Shown here: in pieces, positions 24,704-33,673 of the stretch | How the letters are laid out: every line of letters starts with the position of its first letter | How positions within the stretch are numbered: position 1 is the stretch's first letter | Notes under the pieces: generated by a model | Database searches by the model: none | What the model saw: the letters and a program-made list of their open reading frames with translations, nothing else | Told to the model about the DNA's origin: nothing | Source of the DNA: Parcubacteria group bacterium | Lineage (GTDB): Bacteria; Patescibacteriota; Patescibacteriia; UBA9934; GWF2-40-263 | Assembly: GCA_013204395.1 (NCBI GenBank) | Contig: JABMNZ010000022.1 | Coordinates: 1-38,698, forward strand | Length of the DNA stretch: 38,698 nt | Direction: 5' to 3' | Program-made: the position numbers and the translations under genes

Positions 24704-25177
24704 TTATTCAGTTACATCTACTTCCACTGGCTGCTCGGCGAGTATGTAATCCTTATACTGCATACGAATCGAGTTTGTAAGCGAACCAGCATTAAAGAAT
24801 ATCTCTTTATCTTTGTCGAACTTACTGTCCACACGCGTCTTCATTCCAATAGCCGAACCAAAAGGCGGCACAGAACCTGGAATGCATCCTGTTTCAGCAA
24901 TCACTTCCTCTGCAGAAGCAAAACTCACCTTCTCACCAACAAGCTCTTTAACTTTTTTCTGATCAAGTCTTAGATCGTCAGGCAATACAAAATGATAAAA
25001 CTGCTTCGTCTTCTTCCCCTTAAGCACAATCGCCTTAGCACCCTCATGATGCGGTGTCTGCTCAGGATCAAATCCCATAGCCTTCTCAGAACCATTCGGT
25101 TCATTAGGATGCTCCTTAGTAAAGTACTCAACACCCTTCTCCTCCAAGAGCGCCTTTATTTTTTCAAACGGATTCAT
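24704..25177 (-). CDS. YbaK/ProX-type aminoacyl-tRNA deacylase
   Basis: The 157-residue protein matches the YbaK/ProXp editing-domain family, which hydrolyses mischarged tRNAs. Features are the N-terminal helix MNPFEKIKALLEEKGV, the conserved lysine region AKAIVLKG, and the GCIPGSVPPFGSAIG motif. ATG 25175-25177 is chosen over the upstream start at 25228: it overlaps the stop of the preceding gene by 4 nt (ATGA) and begins at the family's usual N-terminus. Confidence 0.85.
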   Translation of the reverse strand: MNPFEKIKALLEEKGVEYFTKEHPNEPNGSEKAMGFDPEQTPHHEGAKAIVLKGKKTKQFYHFVLPDDLRLDQKKVKELVGEKVSFASAEEVIAETGCIPGSVPPFGSAIGMKTRVDSKFDKDKEIFFNAGSLTNSIRMQYKDYILAEQPVEVDVTE

Positions 25178-25893
25178 AGTTTTATTTCTTTCTCTCGGCA
25201 AATTCTTCTCGCTGAACCAATAGTACAACCTCCTTTACCTGTTCGAATAAATTCAACTCTTAGAGAAACTAGTGGGAAAATTAATACCTCTGGATAAAAC
25301 CTAAAAATTGAATAAAACTGCTGACCTCCTACACCTGAATAATTTACTAACCAAACCCCAGAGTCCTTCTGATCAGCATCTCTTGGGAAGAGATCTTTCA
25401 ACATATGCGCGAAAAAAGTACCACCAGAATCAGTACCATACCCCTCATTAGGTATCACAATATTGAAGTTTACTTTCTGATCACCCACTCTTGGTTCCAA
25501 GATTCTACCTGGTTCTTTTTTAAAGATTGGCTCGTACACATGCAATGAACCTTTAAGAGGAGATATCTGTATATTGTATGCTGGACCAAATCCAACGTTC
25601 TTCAATCGAAATTCTAAGACTGGATTTATGTTTGAGGAATCTAAGTACTGAACATCCAGGTTGAGCATCGGTCGCTCCTGAATATCGTTGCTTTTTTGGG
25701 CCGCCTTTGTATATTCCCAGACGATATAAGCTGTAACCGTCAAAACTATCAATGAACCCCACTCTGGCACATCTGATCCATTTGGATTCCCAAAGTACCC
25801 AAAGAAGGAATCAAGTAGATAAGGGAAGCCGACTCCAACCATCACCAAAATTATCACGAACACACTAAACAAAAGTGCTCTAAGATAATTCAT
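25174..25893 (-). CDS. Unknown membrane protein in the chaperone operon
   Basis: The 239-residue protein has two N-terminal membrane helices (about 7-30 and 46-66) and a C-terminal beta-rich soluble domain with LEFRLKNVGFGPAYNIQI, a pattern seen in immunoglobulin-like or C2-like folds. I do not recognise a named family. Its codon and base usage match the AT-rich chaperone genes. It lies 2 nt after the next unknown gene and overlaps ybaK. Confidence 0.65.
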   Translation of the reverse strand: MNYLRALLFSVFVIILVMVGVGFPYLLDSFFGYFGNPNGSDVPEWGSLIVLTVTAYIVWEYTKAAQKSNDIQERPMLNLDVQYLDSSNINPVLEFRLKNVGFGPAYNIQISPLKGSLHVYEPIFKKEPGRILEPRVGDQKVNFNIVIPNEGYGTDSGGTFFAHMLKDLFPRDADQKDSGVWLVNYSGVGGQQFYSIFRFYPEVLIFPLVSLRVEFIRTGKGGCTIGSARRICREKEIKL

Positions 25894-25895
25894 AA

Positions 25896-26294
25896 CTATT
25901 CCCCCTTCTCTTCCTCTTCAGGATTCTCTTCTAAATTAGTGCCTTCCGCCTGATCTTGAAGAAGATCCCTCATATTTTGTTCTACCAAAGTTGACCCTTG
26001 TGCATCTCCCGGCCAGAGCTCTGACATAACATACCAAAACCCTACAGGTGCGCCTTTCCCCTTCTTTGCCTGAAACAACAGTGTCTGGCTTTCTTTAACT
26101 ATGAGATTTTCTGTTTTTTGCTCAAACTCACTTCCATACATCCAATCTGAAATTGGTATCTTAGGATTTTCGTCGTCGCCAATTCCAACTGAAAACTCAA
26201 GCTCAGAATCCAGTTCGGAAGAATAAAAAGACACGGATGCTACCCTTGAACCAACTGGACCGTTCGGCCAATTGTAACGAATTTGAATATCCAT
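25896..26294 (-). CDS. Unknown soluble protein after dnaK
   Basis: This 132-residue acidic protein starts 2 nt after the dnaK stop. The first 90 residues look like one beta-rich domain (IRYNWPNGPVGSRVASVSFYS, SQTLLFQAKKG), and the last 25 are a Glu-rich tail (EENPEEEEKGE). No family is recognised. Placement inside a HrcA-controlled operon suggests stress-linked expression with its membrane-protein neighbour. Confidence 0.6.
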   Translation of the reverse strand: MDIQIRYNWPNGPVGSRVASVSFYSSELDSELEFSVGIGDDENPKIPISDWMYGSEFEQKTENLIVKESQTLLFQAKKGKGAPVGFWYVMSELWPGDAQGSTLVEQNMRDLLQDQAEGTNLEENPEEEEKGE

Positions 26295-26296
26295 AG

Positions 26297-28264
26297 TTAT
26301 TTCTCTTCCTCCTTAGTCCCCTCTTTCTTTTCATCTTTGACCTCTTCTTTCTCATCAACCTTCTCTTCAAACTCAGCATCAATCGGCTCGTCCTTCCCGG
26401 CGGAGCCGGGTCCGGCTCCGCCGGACTTTTCTCCACCACCTTCACCTTCTTTAGCTGCCTCCTGCTCGGCCTGGTGCATCTTCACACCAACGGCTTGAGC
26501 AACTTTTGTTAGTTCATCTGCAGCTTTCTTGATTGCCTCATGATCATCACCATCCTTTACAGCCTTAAGAGCCTCAATCTTTTCCTCAACACCCTTTCGC
26601 TCGTCGTCAGTGATTTTGTCACCGGCGTCCGTGAGCATTTTTTCAGAGGTGTACACCATGGTATCTGCCATGTTCTTGTGTTCAACCTGTTCTTTCTTTT
26701 TCTTGTCATCTTCAGCATGCAATTCAGCCTCTTTCTTAATTCGATCAACCTCTTCATCAGAAAGACCAGTCGCACCTTGAATAGTAATCTTTTGAGTTGT
26801 TCCACTTCCCTTATCTGTAGCACTCACATTAAAGATTCCGTTTGCATCGATATCAAACTTCACTTCAACTTGTGGAATTCCACGTGGAGCCATTGGGATA
26901 CCAGAAAGGATGAATCGTCCAAGAGTCTTATTACCCTCAGCCATCTCACGCTCTCCTTGAAGCACGTGAATCTCAACCGTAGTCTGACTATCTGCAGCGG
27001 TAGAGAATGTCTGTGACTTACTCGCAGGGATTGTTGTATTTCGTTCGATAAGTTTTGTCATCACTCCACCGAGAGTTTCAATTCCAACTGAAAGTGGTGT
27101 GACGTCCAATAGTAATACATCTTTAACCTCTCCTTGAAGAACACCAGCTTGAACAGCTGCCCCCATGGCAACTACTTCGTCAGGGTTCATGGAAACATTT
27201 GGTGTCTTCCCAAAGAAATCCTCAACAACTTTCTGCACAAGTGGCATACGTGTCATACCACCAACCATGATCACTTCTTCAATATCACCTTTAGCAAATC
27301 CAGCATCCTTCAAAGCTGCCTTCACTGGCTCAAGAGTCTTATTCACAAGATCGTGACAAAGCTCATCTAAGTTGGCACGTGTCATTGTAAGAACAAGATG
27401 CTTTGGGCCTTCATCGTTTGAAGTAATGAATGGCTGGTTAATCTCCGTCTGGTTTGCAGTCGAAAGCTCGATCTTTGCACGCTCAGCAGCGTCCTTTACG
27501 CGCTGAAGGGCCAGAACATCATTAGAGAGATCAATTCCTTCCTGCTTTTTAAACTCAGCTAAAATCCAATCAATAATTACGCGATCAAAGTCGTCTCCAC
27601 CCAAGTGAGTGTCTCCGTTTGTAGACATCACCTCAACGGTATCATCGGAAATATCCAAAATAGAAACGTCGAAGGTTCCACCTCCCAAGTCATATACAGC
27701 AATCTTCTGGCCAACCTTCTTATCAAAACCGTAAGCGAGAGCTGCTGCAGTAGGCTCGTTAATAATACGACGAACCTTCAAACCAGCAATCTCACCAGCA
27801 GTCTTAGTTGCCGCGCGCTGAGCGTCGTCAAAATATGCAGGCACAGTAATGACAGCTTCTTCGATCTTCTCACCAAGACGTTCCTCTGCGTCCGCCTTAA
27901 GCTTCTGCAAAATCATGGCTGAGATTTCTTCAGGAGTGTATTCCTTATCACCCATCTTAATAGCCACCCCGTCGCCTTTTTGAACAATCTGATACGGCAT
28001 GAGCTTTTGATCATGCTGAATCTCTTCGTCGCTCCATCTTCGACCAATAAGTCGCTTGATAGAAAAGAGTGTGTTTGCTGGATTGGTTACGGCCTGACGT
28101 TTTGCGGGTGTACCCGCTAGACGTTCGCCCGTCTTATTCACAGCAACCATCGATGGTGTTGTGCGAGCTCCTTCTTTATTTTCTAAAACCTTAGGCTGAC
28201 CACCTTCTATGATGGCCATACAAGAGTTTGTTGTTCCAAGGTCGATTCCTAGTATTTTTGGCAT
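26297..28264 (-). CDS. dnaK: Chaperone DnaK (Hsp70)
   Basis: This 655-residue Hsp70 has the ATPase signatures [26 protein letters not shown] and [14 protein letters not shown], the [14 protein letters not shown] linker region, and a substrate-binding domain with a helical lid. The C-terminal tail is charged and low in complexity and contains a [12 protein letters not shown] stretch encoded by a GC-rich palindrome, which also occurs in the grpE N-terminal tail. It is 3 nt downstream of grpE. Confidence 0.98.
   Translation of the reverse strand: MPKILGIDLGTTNSCMAIIEGGQPKVLENKEGARTTPSMVAVNKTGERLAGTPAKRQAVTNPANTLFSIKRLIGRRWSDEEIQHDQKLMPYQIVQKGDGVAIKMGDKEYTPEEISAMILQKLKADAEERLGEKIEEAVITVPAYFDDAQRAATKTAGEIAGLKVRRIINEPTAAALAYGFDKKVGQKIAVYDLGGGTFDVSILDISDDTVEVMSTNGDTHLGGDDFDRVIIDWILAEFKKQEGIDLSNDVLALQRVKDAAERAKIELSTANQTEINQPFITSNDEGPKHLVLTMTRANLDELCHDLVNKTLEPVKAALKDAGFAKGDIEEVIMVGGMTRMPLVQKVVEDFFGKTPNVSMNPDEVVAMGAAVQAGVLQGEVKDVLLLDVTPLSVGIETLGGVMTKLIERNTTIPASKSQTFSTAADSQTTVEIHVLQGEREMAEGNKTLGRFILSGIPMAPRGIPQVEVKFDIDANGIFNVSATDKGSGTTQKITIQGATGLSDEEVDRIKKEAELHAEDDKKKKEQVEHKNMADTMVYTSEKMLTDAGDKITDDERKGVEEKIEALKAVKDGDDHEAIKKAADELTKVAQAVGVKMHQAEQEAAKEGEGGGEKSGGAGPGSAGKDEPIDAEFEEKVDEKEEVKDEKKEGTKEEEK
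26397..26424. repeat. GC-rich palindrome in the dnaK tail
   Basis: CCGGCGGAGCC (26397-26407) and GGCTCCGCCGG (26414-26424) form a perfect 11-bp stem with a 6-nt loop, in-frame in the disordered C-terminal tail. GGGTCCGGCTCCGCCGGA (from 26408) recurs identically in grpE. Confidence 0.8.
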
Positions 28265-28267
28265 ATA

Positions 28268-28813
28268 TTATGAAATATTATTAACAATGACTTTTGCTGG
28301 CCTGACAACACGGTCTCCCATGCGCCATCCTCGTGTTTGCACCTCGAGAATTTCTTGATCCTCCTTATCATCTTCTGTTCTCTCCGCGGCCGCGTCATGG
28401 CAATTTGCGTCGAAAGTCTTTCCAACATCACCAAATGGCTCAAGACCCAATCCTCGCAAGACTTCATCAAACTGATTTTGCACATGACATACACCCGCAA
28501 CCCAGTTCTCGACCTCTTTCGTCAACTCAGCGGGTTTATATTTTACAGCTTGGTCAAAGTTATCTAGCACCATCAAGAGCTCCTCTGCCAGTCCCATCTT
28601 GATGTACTGACGCATTTCATCACGCTCTCGACCGAGATCTTTTTTTAAATTATCGTAATCCGCCAGAGCACGTTTCCACCCAGCGAGATATTCTGGACAC
28701 TTCACGCAATCGGCATGCTCTATCACCTCTTCCTCTACAACGATGTTTTCTTCTTCGGTCTCTTTCCCCGCGTGGCGGGGTCCGGCTCCGCCGGATTTAT
28801 CTTTTTTACTCAT
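28268..28813 (-). CDS. grpE: Nucleotide exchange factor GrpE
   Basis: GrpE releases ADP from DnaK. The N-terminal 45 residues are disordered and acidic, with a KSGGAGPRHAGK stretch like that of the DnaK tail. The long dimerisation helix (YLAGWKRALADYDNLKKDLGRERDE) and the C-terminal beta domain (GRW...DRVVRPAKVIV) follow. A CxxC (DCVKC) sits just before the helix. Three in-frame ATGs (28813, 28819, 28825) are possible starts without SD; I take the one whose ATGAGTAA overlaps the hrcA stop. Confidence 0.93.
   Translation of the reverse strand: MSKKDKSGGAGPRHAGKETEEENIVVEEEVIEHADCVKCPEYLAGWKRALADYDNLKKDLGRERDEMRQYIKMGLAEELLMVLDNFDQAVKYKPAELTKEVENWVAGVCHVQNQFDEVLRGLGLEPFGDVGKTFDANCHDAAAERTEDDKEDQEILEVQTRGWRMGDRVVRPAKVIVNNIS
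28766..28795. repeat. GC-rich palindrome in the grpE N-terminal tail
   Basis: Two adjacent hairpins, CCCCGC/GCGGGG (28766-28780) and TCCGGC/GCCGGA (28781-28795), stand out in AT-rich surroundings. The second shares 18 identical bases with the dnaK palindrome. Confidence 0.8.
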
Positions 28814-29507
28814 AGACATATTCATCAATTACTTTTTTTGCTCGCTCTACTAGTGCTAAATTTCTTCCGTAGTCCATGCGAAGTGGCCCCATAAGCCCAA
28901 GAAGGCCTGGCTGACCCCCGAGGTCAGTCCTCACTACGATTGTTGCCATCAGTGGACTAAAAGGATTTCTTGATCCAATGAAAACTTGTGGCTCATCTTG
29001 AATACTCGGCCGTATGCTTTGTAAGACTTCATCAAACCCATCAATCATTTCAGAAAGTGACTGAGCAAGTTCCAGTGAACGGAAATCAGGTTTGTGAAAT
29101 AAGTTCGAAACGCCGACATAGTAACTCCATCGTGGGTCCATGGCAACGATTGCAGTCTCCCCTGAAAGTTTTGAGAGTTGCTTCGCCACACTTTTCATGG
29201 CCGCCTGCGTATCAACTGAACTCTTAATTGCCTGACGCATTGGACTACCTTTGATTACAAACGTTTTGTCACGCAAGTTCTTCAGGTAGTACATGTAGCC
29301 ACCCTCTGTAGGAATACGACCTGCTGAGGTATGTGGAGCGCGAAGAAAACCATGCTTCTCCAAGGTGGCCAGATCAGCCCGAACTGTTGCATCTGACACA
29401 CCAATTTTGTACTGCTCATTTAGATACTTCGAACCTACCGGCTCAGCCGACTTAATATAGTCCTCCACAAGGAGCTTCAATATTAGTTCAGTTCTTGGTC
29501 GAAGCAT
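28806..29507 (-). CDS. hrcA: Heat-inducible transcription repressor HrcA
   Basis: HrcA binds CIRCE and represses chaperone genes. The N-terminal winged helix (RTELILKLLVEDYIKSAEPVG, DATVRADLATLEKHGFL, HTSAGRIPTEGGYMYY) is well conserved. The protein has 233 residues against about 340 in Bacillus, so the central dimerisation/insert domains are shortened. The C-terminal LGLMGPLRMDYGRNLALVE is kept. It is the first gene behind a consensus promoter that overlaps a perfect CIRCE, so it is autoregulated. Confidence 0.96.
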   Translation of the reverse strand: MLRPRTELILKLLVEDYIKSAEPVGSKYLNEQYKIGVSDATVRADLATLEKHGFLRAPHTSAGRIPTEGGYMYYLKNLRDKTFVIKGSPMRQAIKSSVDTQAAMKSVAKQLSKLSGETAIVAMDPRWSYYVGVSNLFHKPDFRSLELAQSLSEMIDGFDEVLQSIRPSIQDEPQVFIGSRNPFSPLMATIVVRTDLGGQPGLLGLMGPLRMDYGRNLALVERAKKVIDEYVYE

Positions 29508-29516
29508 AAAAAATAA

Positions 29517-29543
29517 TTAGCACTCCACATTATAGAGTGCTAA
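29517..29543. promoter_or_regulatory. CIRCE operator, perfect match
   Basis: TTAGCACTC (29517-29525), 9-nt spacer, GAGTGCTAA (29535-29543): the exact consensus inverted repeat. It covers the -10 box and part of the promoter spacer of hrcA. Confidence 0.98.
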
Positions 29544-29556
29544 TTCTTATTGTCAA
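29529..29556 (-). promoter_or_regulatory. hrcA operon promoter
   Basis: TTGACA (29551-29556), 16-nt spacer, TATAAT (29529-29534) on the minus strand: consensus SigA-type boxes. TATAAT is inside the CIRCE spacer. TTGACA is 7 nt past the stop of the PP2C gene with no terminator between, so read-through from that gene is possible. Confidence 0.93.
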
Positions 29557-29562
29557 CTACCA

Positions 29563-31347
29563 TTACTGTGCCTGCTCTTCTGCAAGTCTTTTTAGTGAAA
29601 TAATCTCATTTAAATGCATTTCGTCCTTATGCTCTTGTTCCCGCTGTTTCGCTTCTACATAAAACCGGGCTGCTGCCCCCAATCTCACCCTTCTTTTCTC
29701 TGCAAGAAAGAGCTCATATTTTGCATCATCATTTGCCTGTGAAATAGGCACCTTCACGTATTGAAACAGCTTTGGCCCAATTTCTTTTGAACAAACAAGC
29801 TTTCCGTCACTTCCAAAAGAAATGACACTCCAATCCCCTTGCTGGTTCTTGATTGGCATAACGTCTCCGGGACTTGGAATAACACGTTGCCAAGATTCAA
29901 GATTATACCGACTCACCTGCACTGGCATCTCACCGCTGGAACGAATCGTATACATTCTAGTTGATGGATTATAAGCCGTAACGGTCCATGGTTTTGAATC
30001 GCGCCCTGGTGGGTCAATATCATCTCTCCACATTTCAACAGACATTCCATCAGTAAACTTGTAGGGCATGCGCATCTCAAAAATATCTAACTCAGCCTGC
30101 TCAGCATGCGCCTCAAAGAGCGCTTCGTACTTAATAGCCGTTTCCAAGGCCAGTAGTTCAGGCAGAAGCACTGATCTATCTGGAAGATTCCCCAACTCTT
30201 TTATGTTTCCAAGAACACGAGTCTTCTGTCTCCGCCAAGCTACAGCTTTCTTTACCGAGTCTTGCGCACGCTGATTTAAGTCTACAAAAGACCTCTCTTT
30301 CTCAATCTCTGGCTTAAGATAATCGCGTGATGGCCCTCTGTCTGAAACAGTTTGAACGCTAACAGCGATGTCATCAGCTTCGGCACGCCAAGATTGTCCA
30401 TAAAGGGACATCTCCATAGCCTTCTGCTGAAGAACTCCTTCAGCGCGATTGTCATCTGGCTGTCCAAGCAACAGAGCTTCAATTTCTTTTTCCGTAAGCT
30501 GCCCAAGACCATCTGTATATTCTATGTATCGATCTCCTGGTTTAACATCCACATATCTGACATCAGTATGTGCATCACCATGACCAAGCTTGTTTGTAAG
30601 CTCTTGAGCAAACTTGGTATTTACGTAACGACGCAAATGCTCTTGTAATTCTGATGGGTGCTCTGCCTGATCAATCAAGTGCCACTCTTGATCTGTTATT
30701 GAACCCTGTTCCAAATACGTCTGCAGCTTATTGTCATCGTCTGTAAGTCTCAATAAAGGTTCCCCTTCACGCAAAATGGCCACACGACTGTCACCAACAT
30801 TGGCAAAGAATAGTCGCTGCACATACCCCCCTTCTCCATTTGGTAACTCAACAAGTTTTGTAAAAGATAAAGTTGTGGCACTACCACGAACTTCTGGTAA
30901 AGATTGTGTCTCGCCATGAATCTTCTGATCAGCCGACAAAATGGAACTTTCGATCCTCTCTGCAATATAGTCAGTTAAAACGAAGAGAGGATTTTCCCCC
31001 TTGCGTTGAGCTGCTATTAAAATGTTTTCAATTTCCTTATCTAGTTTTTCTCCAAGATCCTCATATAACAACTCGGCAGTCCTATTCGATGCATACCAAC
31101 CCACCTCCTTAATCCCTGCTTTAGAAAAAGAAATCCCATCAGCAACAAGAGATATTCCCTTCTGGCCGTTTTTTAGTTTGGCACCATCAGAAACTTCTTT
31201 AGTTGTGGTTCGTCCAACCTCAAGCAATCCTCTTTCAGGTGACCGACCCTCATGATGCTCATCCATAAAAGATTCAAAGCCATCAAGCAGCTCTTCCCTT
31301 CTACCACCACCTTCTCCATGTTCACTTTTTGTTGCACTGAACGCCAT
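29563..31347 (-). CDS. PP2C-family phosphatase with a long C-terminal extension
   Basis: The 594-residue protein has PPM/PP2C motifs in the first 330 residues: SLVADGIS (metal Asp70), GSATTLSF, FFANVGDSRVAILREG, YTDGLGQLT and ADDIAVSV (metal Asp). The remainder contains a helical segment (about 345-425), a small beta domain (about 430-540, with WTVTAYNPSTRMYTI), and a C-terminal coiled coil; I do not recognise these. It may dephosphorylate Ser/Thr proteins. A eukaryotic-type kinase gene lies 6 kb away. Its promoter overlaps the terminator of the gene upstream, and the leader is almost absent. Confidence 0.8.
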   Translation of the reverse strand: MAFSATKSEHGEGGGRREELLDGFESFMDEHHEGRSPERGLLEVGRTTTKEVSDGAKLKNGQKGISLVADGISFSKAGIKEVGWYASNRTAELLYEDLGEKLDKEIENILIAAQRKGENPLFVLTDYIAERIESSILSADQKIHGETQSLPEVRGSATTLSFTKLVELPNGEGGYVQRLFFANVGDSRVAILREGEPLLRLTDDDNKLQTYLEQGSITDQEWHLIDQAEHPSELQEHLRRYVNTKFAQELTNKLGHGDAHTDVRYVDVKPGDRYIEYTDGLGQLTEKEIEALLLGQPDDNRAEGVLQQKAMEMSLYGQSWRAEADDIAVSVQTVSDRGPSRDYLKPEIEKERSFVDLNQRAQDSVKKAVAWRRQKTRVLGNIKELGNLPDRSVLLPELLALETAIKYEALFEAHAEQAELDIFEMRMPYKFTDGMSVEMWRDDIDPPGRDSKPWTVTAYNPSTRMYTIRSSGEMPVQVSRYNLESWQRVIPSPGDVMPIKNQQGDWSVISFGSDGKLVCSKEIGPKLFQYVKVPISQANDDAKYELFLAEKRRVRLGAAARFYVEAKQREQEHKDEMHLNEIISLKRLAEEQAQ

Positions 31348-31356
31348 AGTGAATAA

Positions 31357-31365
31357 ATTATAACA
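31357..31365 (-). promoter_or_regulatory. Extended -10 promoter of the PP2C gene, near-leaderless
   Basis: TGTTATAAT on the minus strand, 9 nt before the ATG; no clear -35. The TG lies in the T run of the 31365-31400 terminator. Confidence 0.7.
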
Positions 31366-31400
31366 AAAAAGTCCGCATATTACCCGTGGGCATAGCGGAC
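31365..31400 (-). terminator. Terminator of the 31405 gene
   Basis: On the minus strand GTCCGC (31400-31395) pairs with GCGGAC (31376-31371), with further partial pairing inside, followed by TTTTTTG. Confidence 0.85.
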
Positions 31401-31404
31401 GTCG

Positions 31405-31824
31405 TCAGGCGACCTGCTCGTCTGGCAGGTTCGTTGGGGGTGCGAAAGAAGTTCTGATCGGAGGAAGCCACCACCATGTGGTGAAGAGGTTCAGGTGTAC
31501 TCCATTGGAGTACTGGGAGGCTGGGACAATGCCAAGATCGACGCGGTGGAAACCCACCAGCACGAACCGTTTGACAATGCCGTCTCTGCCTTCAACCACT
31601 CGTTGAACCTTGGACATATACACGCGGTCACCCACTATGTACACGACCTGCACATGTTCCAGGACTGAGGGAACCGATCCCCCTCCTGGCATCTGAACGA
31701 GAAGTCCGGTTTGGTCACCACAGGAATCGAATCCCTGGTGATGCTTGAACCGTTGCAGAACGCGTCTGCAAAACACCTCGCTGTGAAACAGGTTTGTAAC
31801 CTGCGGTGGACGTGGAACACTCAT
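31405..31824 (-). CDS. Unknown small protein
   Basis: The 139-residue protein is not recognised. It has a beta-rich middle part (VQVVYIVGDRVYMSKVQRVVEG, IVKRFVLVGFHRVDLGIV), which could be an SH3- or PilZ-like barrel, and a Trp/Pro-rich C-terminal end. An SD (AAGGAG) precedes the ATG. It is monocistronic, between the Kef-type antiporter and the PP2C gene, and GC-rich like the other orphan genes. Its -35 box sits in the loop of the antiporter terminator. Confidence 0.6.
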   Translation of the reverse strand: MSVPRPPQVTNLFHSEVFCRRVLQRFKHHQGFDSCGDQTGLLVQMPGGGSVPSVLEHVQVVYIVGDRVYMSKVQRVVEGRDGIVKRFVLVGFHRVDLGIVPASQYSNGVHLNLFTTWWWLPPIRTSFAPPTNLPDEQVA

Positions 31825-31853
31825 GTTCGTCTCCTTCCTTTCACCAGAGAGCT

Positions 31854-31882
31854 ACGCTAATAAAAACACTGACTCTTGTCAA
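31854..31882 (-). promoter_or_regulatory. Second promoter with TTGACA inside a terminator loop
   Basis: TTGACA (31877-31882) and TAGCGT (31854-31859), 17-nt spacer, minus strand. TTGACA is in the loop of the antiporter terminator, as at 15270-15275. Confidence 0.85.
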
Positions 31883-31890
31883 GCCAGTGT
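31862..31890 (-). terminator. Terminator of the Kef-type antiporter
   Basis: On the minus strand ACACTGGC (31890-31883) pairs with GTCAGTGT (31873-31866, one G-T pair), followed by TTTTATT. Confidence 0.8.
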
Positions 31891-31908
31891 ACAAAAGATT
31901 TGTTAGTT

Positions 31909-33573
31909 TTACACCATTATTGACTGTTTTCTAAGTGTATTCCAATTTTTCTTTCCAATTTTTGCACTGACCAAAATCTCAGAAAACTTCTTTCCACTCA
32001 GCACCGGCGGAACGATCACATAAGTCGCCCCAAGCTCATAGCACTGCCTTGCCTCCTCATCTGAGTGTACTGAAACCACCACCACCCCCTTAAAGTCTCG
32101 TGATCTTAAAAATGAAAGAAGAGCTGTAGAAATCACGAAATCAGGAATAGTTGAAATGATAAGTCTTGAATGGTCCGCCTTTATCTCTTCCAAGAATGCC
32201 TGATCTCCAACATCTCCATACACCGACGGCTCTTCAATCTCAGCCAACCCCCTAATAGTGACCGGATCAAAATCCACCACCACATAAGGTCGTTTTAGTT
32301 GCTTCAGCGCAGGAAGCAACTCAGCTCCTGTTCTGTGATACCCCATCAATAATATTTCAGTAGCCTTATGTTCTTGAAGCAACTCCGATTCTAAAATAGT
32401 CTTTGGCTCCATCCACACGAACATCGGCTTAAACCGCTGAAAAATCTTTTCGTTATGCTGAATCATAAATGAGCTACCGGCAATCGTCACAAGCCCAACG
32501 GCCGTGGCCATACCAACAACATCTGTGGACAAATGCCCCGCTGCTACACCAGCAACCAGCAAAATAAATGAGAACTCAGAAATTTGAGCCACAGCCGTTC
32601 CAAACAAAAACCCTGTGCGCTGATGATACCCAAGCAATCGCATAAGAAACATTACGATGACAGGATTTCCAATAAGGACGAACAAGCTGAAGACAATAGT
32701 AGGAACAAGAGATGTTGTGACACTAACAAGGCTGAGTTGTGTGCCCAACATGATGAAAAATATGATCAAGAAAAAATCTCGAAGTGGTCTAATGCGCGAG
32801 TTGATTTCTTGATAATACACAGAGCTAGAAAGTGTAACACCAGCAATAAGAGCCCCGAGCTCAACACCAAACCCGAGCATGACCAGGGCACCGGCAATAA
32901 GGAAACACCAGGCGACTGAGAAGATGAAAAGTAACTCCTGACTTCTGGCCACATAAGCCAGAATGCGAGGAAGTAACTTTACAGAAATAAACCAGAAAAG
33001 CGGAATAAGGACTATCGCCTTAAGGGAAGTGCTTGCAATTAAACGTTCGATGGAAACCCCTGAGCTAAACCCACTAATGCCAAGCAATATCAACATGGCG
33101 ATGAAGTCCTGCACGAGCAGAAATCCGATACTGATTCTTCCGTACAGGGAATCGAGATCCTCTTTATCCATGAGCAGCTTCACGATAACAATGGTCGAAG
33201 AAAACGCGAACGCCACTGAAATATAAGCGCTCGTAATGACATCGAACCCTAAAAGAATGGCTATAAGAAAACCTATGGCTGAAGTAAACAGCACCTGCCC
33301 GACACCAGCAGCAAGAGCAATGCCCCCAACATCCTTCACGTTACGCCAGTTTAATCCAAGTCCAACTGTAAACAACAGAAAGGCCACACCAATTTGTGCC
33401 ATCAAATCTAAAATCTCGGGATTACCTGTCAGAGCCAAAAGACTTGGACCCACAATGACCCCCGTAATGATGTAAGCAATTATGAGCGGCTGCTTGAATC
33501 GATACATCAACATCGACAAAGCCGCCGCGATGACCAGAATAATTCCGATCTCAAAAAATAGTTCCTCCAACAT
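31909..33573 (-). CDS. CPA2-family cation/proton antiporter with RCK domain (Kef/YbaL-like)
   Basis: The 554-residue protein has about 12 membrane helices in residues 1-385, with the CPA2 patterns QPLIIAYIITGVIVGP, GLGLNWRNV, SSTIVIVKLL and a QDF pair. A cytoplasmic RCK_N Rossmann domain follows from about 405 (ILLMGYHRTGAELLPAL, VVDFDPVTIRGL, VYGDVGDQAFLE). It probably exchanges K+ or Na+ for H+. The GxGxxG of the RCK loop reads GYHRTG, so nucleotide binding may be altered. It has an extended -10 promoter with almost no leader. Confidence 0.9.
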   Translation of the reverse strand: MLEELFFEIGIILVIAAALSMLMYRFKQPLIIAYIITGVIVGPSLLALTGNPEILDLMAQIGVAFLLFTVGLGLNWRNVKDVGGIALAAGVGQVLFTSAIGFLIAILLGFDVITSAYISVAFAFSSTIVIVKLLMDKEDLDSLYGRISIGFLLVQDFIAMLILLGISGFSSGVSIERLIASTSLKAIVLIPLFWFISVKLLPRILAYVARSQELLFIFSVAWCFLIAGALVMLGFGVELGALIAGVTLSSSVYYQEINSRIRPLRDFFLIIFFIMLGTQLSLVSVTTSLVPTIVFSLFVLIGNPVIVMFLMRLLGYHQRTGFLFGTAVAQISEFSFILLVAGVAAGHLSTDVVGMATAVGLVTIAGSSFMIQHNEKIFQRFKPMFVWMEPKTILESELLQEHKATEILLMGYHRTGAELLPALKQLKRPYVVVDFDPVTIRGLAEIEEPSVYGDVGDQAFLEEIKADHSRLIISTIPDFVISTALLSFLRSRDFKGVVVVSVHSDEEARQCYELGATYVIVPPVLSGKKFSEILVSAKIGKKNWNTLRKQSIMV

Positions 33574-33582
33574 AATAATCGA

Positions 33583-33591
33583 AGTATATCA
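33583..33591 (-). promoter_or_regulatory. Extended -10 promoter of the antiporter, near-leaderless
   Basis: TGATATACT on the minus strand (TGnTATACT) with 9 nt to the ATG. No clear -35. Confidence 0.65.
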
Positions 33592-33599
33592 AAATATAG

Positions 33600-33627
33600 T
33601 TGACGAGAGTAGTAGGCCATGTAATTC
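33600..33627 (+). promoter_or_regulatory. Promoter of the GNAT-like gene cluster
   Basis: TTGACG (33600-33605), 16-nt spacer, TAATTC (33622-33627). It is the divergent partner of the antiporter promoter. The leader is about 135 nt, the longest in the window. Confidence 0.6.
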
Positions 33628-33673
33628 TACTTGTACATATGCGTTTCAACATTGCACAAACTAACTTCTATAC

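Noticed and set aside
32584-33664. Plus-strand ORFs opposite the antiporter gene
   Set aside because: They are antisense frames of a gene with 12 clear membrane helices and an RCK domain.
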